Source: Bacteroidota bacterium (lineage in GTDB: Bacteria; Bacteroidota; Bacteroidia; Cytophagales; Cyclobacteriaceae). Taken from it: a stretch of 64,000 nt of DNA. The notes below the pieces were generated by a model that saw only the letters and a program-made list of their open reading frames with translations, made no database searches and was not told the origin of the DNA. How positions within the stretch are numbered: the first letter of the stretch is position 1; every line of letters begins with the position of its first letter. The position numbers were made by a program, and so were the translations under genes. Shown here one piece after another: positions 24,858-32,154 of this stretch. The stretch is taken from assembly GCA_018267215.1 (NCBI GenBank), contig JAFDYX010000019.1, positions 110,333-174,332 of the forward strand, in the 5' to 3' direction.

Positions 24858-25673
24858 ATGAATAAAAAAAATCTTTCTGCCCCCGACCCACACCGCCAAG
24901 CCAAACTCGATGCGTTCGATCGCTTGCTTACCATCATGGACGAACTGCGCGAAAACTGCCCGTGGGATAAAAAGCAAACTTTGGAAAGCCTGCGGCATTT
25001 GACCATCGAAGAAACATACGAACTTTCTGATTCCATCTTGGAAGGAAACCTGCAGGAGATTAAAAAGGAACTGGGCGATCTAATGTTGCACAATGTTTTT
25101 TATGCCCGTATTGCATCTGAAATGAAAGCCTTTGATATGGCAGATGTGCTCCATGCCATTTGCGATAAACTAATTGTGCGGCATCCGCATGTATATGGCG
25201 ATGTGGTGGCCAACGATGAAAAAGCGGTGAAAGAAAATTGGGAGAAAATAAAATTGAAAACGGGAAACAAGTCTGTGCTGGAAGGCGTGCCCAAGTCGTT
25301 GCCTGCTTTGGTAAAAGCCATCCGCATTCAGGACAAAGCACGGGGCGTGGGTTTCGACTGGGAACGGAAGGAACAAGTGTGGCAAAAAGTAGAAGAAGAG
25401 ATGCTTGAGTTTAAAAATGAATTTAATGTGGAAACAGGGCAGCCTATTAACAAAGAAAAAGCAGTAGCAGAATTTGGCGACCTTCTTTTTTCGCTGGTTA
25501 ACTACTCGCGCTTTTTGGAGATTGATGCCGAAGAGGCGCTGGAGCGCACCAATAAAAAATTCATCAAGCGGTTTCAATACTTAGAAAAGGCATCAGCCCA
25601 AGACGGAAAAAAAATGGGCGAGATGACACTGGCGGAGATGGATCAATATTGGGAGAAGGCGAAAGAGTTGTAA
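24858..25673 (+). CDS. mazG: Nucleoside triphosphate pyrophosphohydrolase MazG
   Basis: A 271-residue MazG with two all-alpha NTP-PPase domains. The first contains CPWDKKQTLESLRHLTIEE and the EExxE metal motif E-E-T-Y-E-L; the second contains KVEEEMLEFKNEF and EFGDLLFSLVNYSR (E-x-G-D). It hydrolyses NTPs to NMPs and pyrophosphate as a housecleaning enzyme and can lower (p)ppGpp. Length is normal for the E. coli-type family. Confidence 0.93.
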   Translation: MNKKNLSAPDPHRQAKLDAFDRLLTIMDELRENCPWDKKQTLESLRHLTIEETYELSDSILEGNLQEIKKELGDLMLHNVFYARIASEMKAFDMADVLHAICDKLIVRHPHVYGDVVANDEKAVKENWEKIKLKTGNKSVLEGVPKSLPALVKAIRIQDKARGVGFDWERKEQVWQKVEEEMLEFKNEFNVETGQPINKEKAVAEFGDLLFSLVNYSRFLEIDAEEALERTNKKFIKRFQYLEKASAQDGKKMGEMTLAEMDQYWEKAKEL

Positions 25674-25689
25674 TACGGGTTCAGAAAAT

Positions 25690-26064
25690 TCAAAGGTCTT
25701 CTTCCCGCTCCAACATCAGTATCGAAGCCTGCGGCACGATAAAGTATTTCTCCTTTTCATAAATTACTTCGATAGCTCCCTTCTGCAAAAAGATAGCCAA
25801 GTCGCCTTCTTGCGCCTGCAGTGGCAGGTACTTTATCTGCTCTTCCTTGCCTTTCCACAAATCGTCTTCATCGGCAGGCATGGGCAACGGGTAGCCCGGC
25901 CCTGTTTTAATGACATAGCCGCTCTGGATTTTTTCTTTTTCCTGCACACCGGGCGGTAAGTATAGCCCCGTATCGGTTTTGTCAGACTGACGACCGGGGC
26001 GAATGAGTACGCGGTCGCCCACCACAATCAGTTTTTTTAACTTGTTGTCGACCGTTACTTTCAT
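25690..26064 (-). CDS. GroES-like co-chaperonin family protein
   Basis: A 124-residue protein with a GroES-type beta-barrel pattern: VVGDRVLIRPGRQSDKTDTG, LYLPPGVQEKEKIQSGYVIKTGPG (split here as K-T-D-T-G-L-Y-L-P-P and S-G-Y-V-I-K-T-G-P-G). It is longer than the usual 95 residues, with an insert of about 25 residues rich in acidic and proline residues (PMPADEDDLWKG). No groEL is adjacent. It overlaps the upstream lipoprotein gene by 4 bp. Whether it can cap GroEL is unknown. Confidence 0.75.
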   Translation of the reverse strand: MKVTVDNKLKKLIVVGDRVLIRPGRQSDKTDTGLYLPPGVQEKEKIQSGYVIKTGPGYPLPMPADEDDLWKGKEEQIKYLPLQAQEGDLAIFLQKGAIEVIYEKEKYFIVPQASILMLEREEDL

Positions 26065-26426
26065 TTTTTGATTTCCTTTTTACGAACAGCTTTGAACGGA
26101 AAACTCATGCCTTGGGTGGAAACCGTTCCGGTCATATCGTTTTCCGTAACGGCCGCATCAAAGTTGACAGTCATGCCCATGTAATTAAAATCGCCTGTTG
26201 CTTTTTTCGATTTGCTGAGATAATCAAATTTGTTGAAAGGCAGGTCTCCGGATTCCGACTTCATGTCGGCAGTTAATGTTTTTTCTTTTTTGGCAACCGT
26301 CATCACACCCGAGTAATCGCCTTGCGGGGTGCCGATAATTTTGTAATCCCATTTTCCCACGGGAGAAAGAGAGGCGCAAGAAGTCAATAACAAAGCAGCG
26401 GTGAAGGCAAAGAGTAGATTTTTCAT
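26061..26426 (-). CDS. Small lipoprotein of unknown function
   Basis: A 121-residue predicted lipoprotein: lysine N-terminus, hydrophobic core and lipobox L-L-T-S-C. The mature part (SPVGKWDYKIIGTPQGDYSG) looks like a small beta-barrel or lipocalin-like sheet, with alternating polar and hydrophobic residues through the C-terminal VSTQGMSFPFKAV. No known family is recognised. It is coupled to the GroES-like gene by a 4-bp overlap, though a lipoprotein and a cytoplasmic chaperonin make an odd functional pair. Confidence 0.7.
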   Translation of the reverse strand: MKNLLFAFTAALLLTSCASLSPVGKWDYKIIGTPQGDYSGVMTVAKKEKTLTADMKSESGDLPFNKFDYLSKSKKATGDFNYMGMTVNFDAAVTENDMTGTVSTQGMSFPFKAVRKKEIKK

Positions 26427-26468
26427 ATTTTACTTTTTAGGTTAACGAGTTTCATCAAACAAATTGGT

Positions 26469-27812
26469 TTACTTATCCGGAACTTCGGCTTCCAGATCAG
26501 TAGAGTATAATGGAAGTTTGCTGAGTTTACTGGAAAGTATATTTTCTTCGGTGACGATACCTTTGGCGTGGGCTTCTTTTTTCAGCGAGGCGGTTTCCTG
26601 CTCCAGTTCTTTGGCGCTGATATGCTTAGCTCTCCGCTCGATGGGTGGATTGATTTTTTCAGCCTTCTCAAACTCCGATACTTTTTCCAGAATGTCTTTG
26701 GGCAGGTCGGCTTCACTGCGATAGACCAGTTCAAAAAACTGGCGGGTGAAAAATCCGTCTATCTGTATCCTTCGCTTTGACAGGTGAACGAATTTGCCCA
26801 ACACCCGGCAAATGTTTTCGCGCTCTTCCGGGCTTAGCTGCTCGACAAATTCATATTCTTCAATTTTTTGTAAACTTAAAATAACCGGCTCCAGCGAATC
26901 AATGGAAATGACAAACACATTATAATCGGCCAAACGAAAAACAAACTGCTCTAAACTTTCCAGCGTGTTGGTAGGCACCACCAAAAAAATATCTTTTTTA
27001 ACATCGGCTTCTTTGGCGTATTTTTTGGCAGACTCTGCCTGCGCCTTCAGGTAATTTTTGAAATTGGAAAGGTCTTCACCGGCCGGGCTTTTTGCATCAA
27101 AAATGACAAACTCATCGCTGATTTTAAGTGTATTGTCGGGCTCGCCCTTGAAGGGAACTTTGTCAATGTACTCGATCGTATAGCGCGAGCAGATGGTTTT
27201 GATCGTGTTCTTTACATTTTCCTGATGGTTGCTCCAGGTCTCCTTCATGTTGCGCAGCCGGTTGATCTCGGCATCTTTGCGCTCTTGCAACTCGCGGTTG
27301 CGGTCGTTTTGTATGCGCACCTGAATCGTTTCGAGGGAAGCCACAGACTTGGCGTGATTTTGTTTGCGGAAATCTTCGTCCTTCTTTAATTCAATATTTT
27401 CGTGGGCAACTTTTTGAAGTTCGCGCTCGCTGGCTTCCAGTTTTTGTTTCAGCTCGGCATTTTCATTCGACACCTTAACGTATTGATTGGTGATGAGCGA
27501 GCGGGCTTCTTTTAAACTGGCCTCTTCTTTTTTCAGATCTTCAATTTGTTTGTTGGCCTCTTTCAGCACTTGGTTTTCGGTTGACAGGCGCGCTACTGAC
27601 TCCGAAAGATTACGCGAATTGGTTTGTTCGATGGCCAGTATATTTTCTGTTTTGGCAGCGTCTTCAATTTTTAAAGTCAGCTTGTACAAATCTGCCGAAG
27701 CATCAATCATCTGATTTTTGATTTGGCTCCAGCCAAAAATCCTTTGCAGGAAACTAATCCCTTTCAGGTTTTCAAAAAGTCGTTTGATATGATCAATATT
27801 TGAATCCATCAT
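26469..27812 (-). CDS. Coiled-coil protein with RmuC-like nuclease-fold segment
   Basis: A 447-residue protein. Residues about 40-200 form a long heptad-rich coiled coil. The C-terminal half carries a pattern like the PD-(D/E)xK core of RmuC: FKGEPDNTLKI, then EFVIFDAKSPAGED near residues 235-248, followed by KNYLKAQAESAKKYAKEADV and DIFLVVPTNTLESL. RmuC-type proteins limit recombination and act in defence in some genomes. A TAATTTTG -7 box lies 3 bp before the first ATG (27815-27822), suggesting a nearly leaderless mRNA. RmuC relationship is inference. Confidence 0.6.
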   Translation of the reverse strand: MMDSNIDHIKRLFENLKGISFLQRIFGWSQIKNQMIDASADLYKLTLKIEDAAKTENILAIEQTNSRNLSESVARLSTENQVLKEANKQIEDLKKEEASLKEARSLITNQYVKVSNENAELKQKLEASERELQKVAHENIELKKDEDFRKQNHAKSVASLETIQVRIQNDRNRELQERKDAEINRLRNMKETWSNHQENVKNTIKTICSRYTIEYIDKVPFKGEPDNTLKISDEFVIFDAKSPAGEDLSNFKNYLKAQAESAKKYAKEADVKKDIFLVVPTNTLESLEQFVFRLADYNVFVISIDSLEPVILSLQKIEEYEFVEQLSPEERENICRVLGKFVHLSKRRIQIDGFFTRQFFELVYRSEADLPKDILEKVSEFEKAEKINPPIERRAKHISAKELEQETASLKKEAHAKGIVTEENILSSKLSKLPLYSTDLEAEVPDK

Positions 27813-27889
27813 GGCAAAATTAAAATCGGATAAAATTAGAAAAGAACTTATACAAAGGTAGTGAGCAGGATTTATAGTGCAAGACAGCC

Positions 27890-27919
27890 TTGGGTTCGTC
27901 AGTAGTCTGTGTATCTTTG
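27890..27919 (+). promoter_or_regulatory. Promoter of rocD
   Basis: TTG at 27890-27892, a 19-bp spacer and TATCTTTG at 27912-27919, matching the Bacteroidota consensus. The transcript start would be near 27923, leaving a short leader. Confidence 0.6.
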
Positions 27920-27933
27920 TTTCCCTTTAAAAT

Positions 27934-29178
27934 ATGGTTATGACTGATTCAATCACCACTTCCCAAAACGCTATCGCACTCGAAGAAAAATATGGCGCGC
28001 ACAATTACCACCCACTGCCGGTGGTGCTTACCAAAGGCGAGGGTGTTTTTCTGTGGGATGTAGAGGGCAAACGGTATTTTGATTTTCTTTCAGCCTACAG
28101 CGCGGTGAACCAAGGTCACTGCCATCCGCGCATTGTAAACGCGCTGATCAACCAAGCGAAAGAACTGACGCTTACCTCCCGTGCTTTTTACAATGATAAA
28201 TTAGGCTTGGCCGAAAAATATGTGGGCGAAACATTTGGCTACGACAAGGCTTTGTTTATGAACAGCGGTGCCGAGGCCAACGAAACGGCCATCAAACTGG
28301 CCCGCAAGTGGGGCTATACCAAAAAAGGGATTGAAGCAAACAAAGCCGTGATAGTGGCAGCCAAACAAAATTTTCATGGGCGCACCACTACAATTATTTC
28401 TGCCTCTACAGACCCAACGGCCACAAAAGGATTTGGGCCATTTATGCCGGGTTTTGAAATTGTAGAATACGATGATGTGGCTGCGTTAGAAAAAGCGCTG
28501 GCCAATCCCCACGTGTGTGGGTTGTGGATAGAGCCTATTCAGGGCGAGGCAGGTGTTTATGTTCCACATGATGGTTATCTTAAAGCAGCCGAAAAACTTT
28601 GCCGCCAGCACCATGTGTTGCTGATGATGGATGAAATACAGACGGGCATTGCCCGCACGGGGAAAATGCTGGCCAGCGACCATGAAAAGGTAAGGCCCGA
28701 TTTATTGATTCTCGGCAAAGCATTGAGTGGCGGTGTGCTGCCCATCTCGCTGGTGCTTGCTAACGATGACATTATGTTGGTGATCAAACCCGGAGAACAT
28801 GGATCTACGTTTGGCGGAAACCCGCTGGCAGCGGCCGTGGTGATCGAAGCATTGCAAGTAGTGAAAGACGAACACCTGATGGAAAACGCAGAGCGGTTGG
28901 GAAAAATTTTCCGCGAACGCATGAATGGATTGATCCGGAAAACCAACATGGTGAAATTGGTTCGTGGCAAAGGGCTGCTCAACGCCATCGTCATCAACGA
29001 TTCGCCTGAAAGCGAAACAGCCTGGAACTTGTGTTTACTATTTGCAGAAAATGGATTGCTGGCTAAACCCACACATGGCAACATCATCCGCCTGGCTCCG
29101 CCTCTGGTCATTACCGAAGAGCAGGTGCACGAGTGCTGCGATATTATCGAGAAATCTGTTTTGGCATATTCCAAATAA
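27934..29178 (+). CDS. rocD: Ornithine aminotransferase
   Basis: A 414-residue class III aminotransferase. N-terminal [21 protein letters not shown] and [21 protein letters not shown] (split at 20) are the usual ornithine-oxo-acid transaminase opening. [14 protein letters not shown] carries the PLP-stacking Asp, and [13 protein letters not shown] the PLP lysine. It converts ornithine and 2-oxoglutarate to glutamate semialdehyde and glutamate, linking arginine and proline metabolism. Start may be the first ATG or the third codon (MTDSIT). The gene stands alone behind a good promoter. The 213 bp after it hold nothing recognisable. Confidence 0.93.
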   Translation: MVMTDSITTSQNAIALEEKYGAHNYHPLPVVLTKGEGVFLWDVEGKRYFDFLSAYSAVNQGHCHPRIVNALINQAKELTLTSRAFYNDKLGLAEKYVGETFGYDKALFMNSGAEANETAIKLARKWGYTKKGIEANKAVIVAAKQNFHGRTTTIISASTDPTATKGFGPFMPGFEIVEYDDVAALEKALANPHVCGLWIEPIQGEAGVYVPHDGYLKAAEKLCRQHHVLLMMDEIQTGIARTGKMLASDHEKVRPDLLILGKALSGGVLPISLVLANDDIMLVIKPGEHGSTFGGNPLAAAVVIEALQVVKDEHLMENAERLGKIFRERMNGLIRKTNMVKLVRGKGLLNAIVINDSPESETAWNLCLLFAENGLLAKPTHGNIIRLAPPLVITEEQVHECCDIIEKSVLAYSK

Positions 29179-29391
29179 TTATCTCTTTGCGTTATCCGTG
29201 CCTATCTGGTCTTCTGACCGGACTCACCTTGAGCCGCCTCGTCAGGTTGCATCCTAACGGCCGAAAACTTGGAGCAAAGCGTTGGGGCTGTTATTCTGCG
29301 AGAAAAATGAGTGATGCAAAATCAAATAACCGGAAGGTGAACCTGTGATAAGCGATTGAACTTCAACCATAACATGTTGTTAAGGCAAAAA

Positions 29392-29670
29392 TTACAAGTT
29401 CGCTTTACACCATGCTTCTGATTTAATTCTGATAAATTCAATATGGGAAGCATAAACATCGGCCAATATCCAATACACTTTTGATTGAACCGATAATTCA
29501 ATTTTATACTCAAATGCTTTGGTACGTTTTAATTTTTTAAGCCGAGGAATGTTAACTGAACTTTCAGATTTCTCAATTCGTTCAATCAACGTTGCGAGTG
29601 AACGGTTTAACCCACGATTGGAAATATTGTCGAGGTCGCGAAAGAAAGAATTTCTAAAACGCAACTCCAC
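29392..29670 (-). CDS. RelE/ParE-family toxin-like protein
   Basis: A 92-residue basic protein with the RelE/ParE pattern: ELRFRNSFFRDLDNI at the N-terminus, a central helix, IPRLKKLKRTKAFEYKIEL, and a final YWILADVYASHIEFIRI hairpin. Family toxins cleave mRNA in the ribosome or inhibit gyrase; which applies cannot be said. It starts 17 bp inside the antitoxin gene, so it is second in the pair. It is the only other toxin-antitoxin pair in the window. Confidence 0.7.
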   Translation of the reverse strand: MELRFRNSFFRDLDNISNRGLNRSLATLIERIEKSESSVNIPRLKKLKRTKAFEYKIELSVQSKVYWILADVYASHIEFIRIKSEAWCKANL

Positions 29671-29866
29671 GCTTCTTCAATTCATTTTTAGCTTCATTAG
29701 CTGACAGTAATTTAGATTTCCTGCCGGCTTCCATCAGTACCGAAAACCGCATGTCGCGAAATTCTTCATCCGTCAGCACATCTGCCTTTTCATTCAAAGC
29801 AGCAACCAGTTTTTTAAGCAGCGAAGTGTTTTCTTTCTTTTTTATTTTGACAACAACTACACTCAT
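29654..29866 (-). CDS. Putative antitoxin of the RelE/ParE pair
   Basis: A 70-residue protein upstream of and overlapping the toxin gene. The N-terminal 15 residues form a strand-like stretch (SVVVVKIKKK), followed by helices (SLLKKLVAALNEKADVL, FSVLMEAGRK) and a polar C-terminus. Size, order and overlap fit a type II antitoxin. No known DNA-binding motif is obvious. Confidence 0.6.
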   Translation of the reverse strand: MSVVVVKIKKKENTSLLKKLVAALNEKADVLTDEEFRDMRFSVLMEAGRKSKLLSANEAKNELKKRGVAF

Positions 29867-30049
29867 AGAAATCTTTCTTGTAAAGATATGGATTTTAAAA
29901 TCTAAAAAAGTTGGTAACCAGCGGCCAATGATAACTGAGTAGATTTTTAGTGCCAGTCAGATCTTCCTATCTGACAAAGCAAGACCCCATATTGGAAGAG
30001 CAGGTTACAAACTACAATCGAAGCATAAGTGCTGTACTCTATCAGCATT

Positions 30050-30112
30050 TTTTTAACGCGGATTATAAAATCCGCTTTATCTGTCGTTCGGCATTGCAAA
30101 TGTCGAACAGCA
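30050..30112 (-). repeat. Dispersed repeat core, copy 1 (REP-like)
   Basis: Contains two small palindromic elements: CGGATT/AATCCG around 30059-30074 and GTTCG-CATT/AAATG-CGAAC around 30085-30110. Read on the minus strand it matches the core at 54055-54118 over about 60 bp with scattered differences. It lies in a 286-bp gap without a credible gene. Confidence 0.6.
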
Positions 30113-30138
30113 ACAAACCCGCCATTGCTTATGCATTG

Positions 30139-30794
30139 TGTTGGCAGTCGGTTTATTCACCGTCCGATTTTTTTTTGTAATACTTTAACATCGCTTCTTG
30201 TAATTCAGTCTGTCGCTTTAATGCTTCCTCGTCATTAATAATTGTCATTGGAATAGCTGTCTCTGCTTTTAATACGTCAAGAAGTCCTTTTCTTATTAAT
30301 TCATTTTCTCTTTCAACTCTTTCATGTCCAGCTGGTGAATACATGTTTCTTTTAATCAATACCTTGTCAAACTTGTAGCCAAGTGATTGTCCCATTTCAT
30401 AAAGTAAGTTTGCTAATAACTCTTCATTTCTGGCGACCCAAACAGTAAGTTGTTCGTCAGTCTGAGCTTTCTGTCCTAAATTGTCAAAGTACTCCTTCCA
30501 GGCAGCAATTACTTTTTGATATTTTTTGTCGTCTGAAAATTCTAAGTCAATTCTGTTTAATGCTTCAACGTGAGCAAATGATAGCGAAGAACCTCTTGTC
30601 GCCATCAGCGTTTTAAAAATGTTGAGACGCCTACTTTTGTCTTCTCGTCTTCTTTGTAAAAGCTTCTCGGCTTGAACCGCCAGTATTGGCCCGAGAACAA
30701 TTGCTATTATGGTCAGTATTTCATACAGTTTCATATTCTTGTGTCTTTAATCTCTGTCAGGTTAGCGTGAACGCCCATAAAGTGACTGCCAACA
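30139..30794. repeat. 11-bp inverted repeats flanking the DUF6680-like gene
   Basis: TGTTGGCAGTC at 30139-30149 and its exact reverse complement GACTGCCAACA at 30784-30794 bracket one gene (30153-30734), giving a 656-bp unit. A GTTAGCG lies at 30761. The arrangement could mark a small mobile unit or cassette; it could also be coincidence of a dispersed repeat. Confidence 0.45.
30153..30734 (-). CDS. DUF6680-like membrane-anchored protein
   Basis: A 193-residue protein with an N-terminal transmembrane helix (about 5-20, LTIIAIVLGPILAVQA) followed by basic residues (QRRREDKSRR), and an otherwise soluble helical body. The N-terminus and the 'IFKTLMATRGSSLS' segment match my recollection of DUF6680 family proteins. 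Function unknown. Codon use looks more AT-rich than its neighbours, and 11-bp inverted repeats flank it, which together suggest horizontal gain. Confidence 0.65.
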   Translation of the reverse strand: MKLYEILTIIAIVLGPILAVQAEKLLQRRREDKSRRLNIFKTLMATRGSSLSFAHVEALNRIDLEFSDDKKYQKVIAAWKEYFDNLGQKAQTDEQLTVWVARNEELLANLLYEMGQSLGYKFDKVLIKRNMYSPAGHERVERENELIRKGLLDVLKAETAIPMTIINDEEALKRQTELQEAMLKYYKKKSDGE

Positions 30795-30813
30795 TTTGCA
30801 TACATCCTACCCC

Positions 30814-32007
30814 CTAAGGCGTATTCACTTCGTGAAATCCTTTGCCATCATTATCCGTCCAACTCATCGGGTAGTTTTTATCTAAGTAGGGCAGCGCATC
30901 TTCTGTTAAGTACAAAGGTTTGAAGGTGTCTATCATGACGGCCAGCTCATGTGTTTCTTTGGCGCCAATACTTTTGGCTACGGTGCCGGGGTGCGGGCCG
31001 TGTGGCAGCCCGCCCGGATGCAGCGTAAACGAGCCGCGCTCAATACCTCTGCGGCTCATAAAATTTCCTTCGGCATAGTATAGCACTTCATCGCTGTCTA
31101 TGTTGCTGTGGTTGTACGGAGCAGGGATAGCCAGTGGATGATAGTCGAACAAGCGGGGCACAAACGAGCAGATCACAAAATTGTGCGCCTGAAAAGTTTG
31201 GTGTACGGGCGGTGGCTGGTGGATGCGGCCTGTAATCGGCTCGAAGTCGTGAATGGAAAAAGCATAAGGCCACAAAAAACCGTCCCACCCGATGAGGTCG
31301 AGCGGAGAGTGTTCGTACATGTAGTGATGCAACGCACCTTGCTTTTTTATTTTGATCAGGTATTCTCCCTTTTTGGTTTCGGTAATCAGTTGATGGGGCG
31401 GACGGATGTCGCGCTCGCAGTAGGGCGAGTGTTCGAGCAATTGCCCCAACTCATTGCGGTAGCGCTTCACGGTTTCTACGGGCGATGCCGATTCAACTAT
31501 CAGCAATCGCAGCGGGCCTGCTTCAAAATCGAGTTTGTAAATAACCGTGCGGGGTATTACCACATAATCTCCCTGCCGGATGTCTAACGTGCCAAACTGT
31601 GAGGTAAGTTTCCCGCTTCCATCGTGAACGTAGATGACTTCATCGCCTTCGGCATTTTTATAGAAATAATCCATCGTCCGTTTTTTAGGCGAGCAGATAG
31701 AGAGCGCACAATCGTTGTTGACGAGCAAAGTTTTGCGGGCGCTGAGGTAATCTTCTCCTGTTTCTTGCACCTTCGATGTGTTGAGGTGTGTCTGTAAGAG
31801 CTTGTATTCGGCCACCCGTTTCACCGAAAAATTTTCGATTGCCTGCACGGCCTTGATGCGTGTGGGCGGAAAAATGTGGTAGAGGTTAGAATAAATTCCC
31901 GAAAACCCCTCTGAACTGACAAGTTCCTCTTCGTAGAGGCTGCCATCGGGCTGACGGAACTGGGTGTGGCGTTTGTGGGGGATTTGCCCCAGACGGTGGT
32001 AATACAT
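30814..32007 (-). CDS. hmgA: Homogentisate 1,2-dioxygenase
   Basis: A 397-residue cupin-fold dioxygenase, somewhat shorter than the roughly 430 residues of proteobacterial and animal enzymes but normal for Bacteroidota. Recognisable segments include YYHRLGQIPHKRHTQFR at the N-terminus, the metal-site region LHPGGLPHGPHPGT and KETHELAVMIDTF, whose His and Glu residues bind Fe(II). It opens the ring of homogentisate in tyrosine and phenylalanine degradation. No other pathway gene is adjacent. Confidence 0.9.
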   Translation of the reverse strand: MYYHRLGQIPHKRHTQFRQPDGSLYEEELVSSEGFSGIYSNLYHIFPPTRIKAVQAIENFSVKRVAEYKLLQTHLNTSKVQETGEDYLSARKTLLVNNDCALSICSPKKRTMDYFYKNAEGDEVIYVHDGSGKLTSQFGTLDIRQGDYVVIPRTVIYKLDFEAGPLRLLIVESASPVETVKRYRNELGQLLEHSPYCERDIRPPHQLITETKKGEYLIKIKKQGALHHYMYEHSPLDLIGWDGFLWPYAFSIHDFEPITGRIHQPPPVHQTFQAHNFVICSFVPRLFDYHPLAIPAPYNHSNIDSDEVLYYAEGNFMSRRGIERGSFTLHPGGLPHGPHPGTVAKSIGAKETHELAVMIDTFKPLYLTEDALPYLDKNYPMSWTDNDGKGFHEVNTP

Positions 32008-32154
32008 AGAAATATTTTTTTAATTGGTTTTTATACTTGCAGTTGCTTGTTCAAAGTTAATGGATAAGCTGATGAAAATCTTACCTCATCATTTTTTGGT
32101 TGATACTCCATTTTGAGAAAACAGCCGAATAGCTAAATTGCCCCGTTTGTACAG

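Noticed and set aside
29950-30180. 76-residue plus-strand frame in the repeat region
   Set aside because: Consists of dispersed repeat sequence with palindromes; no start signal and no known domain.
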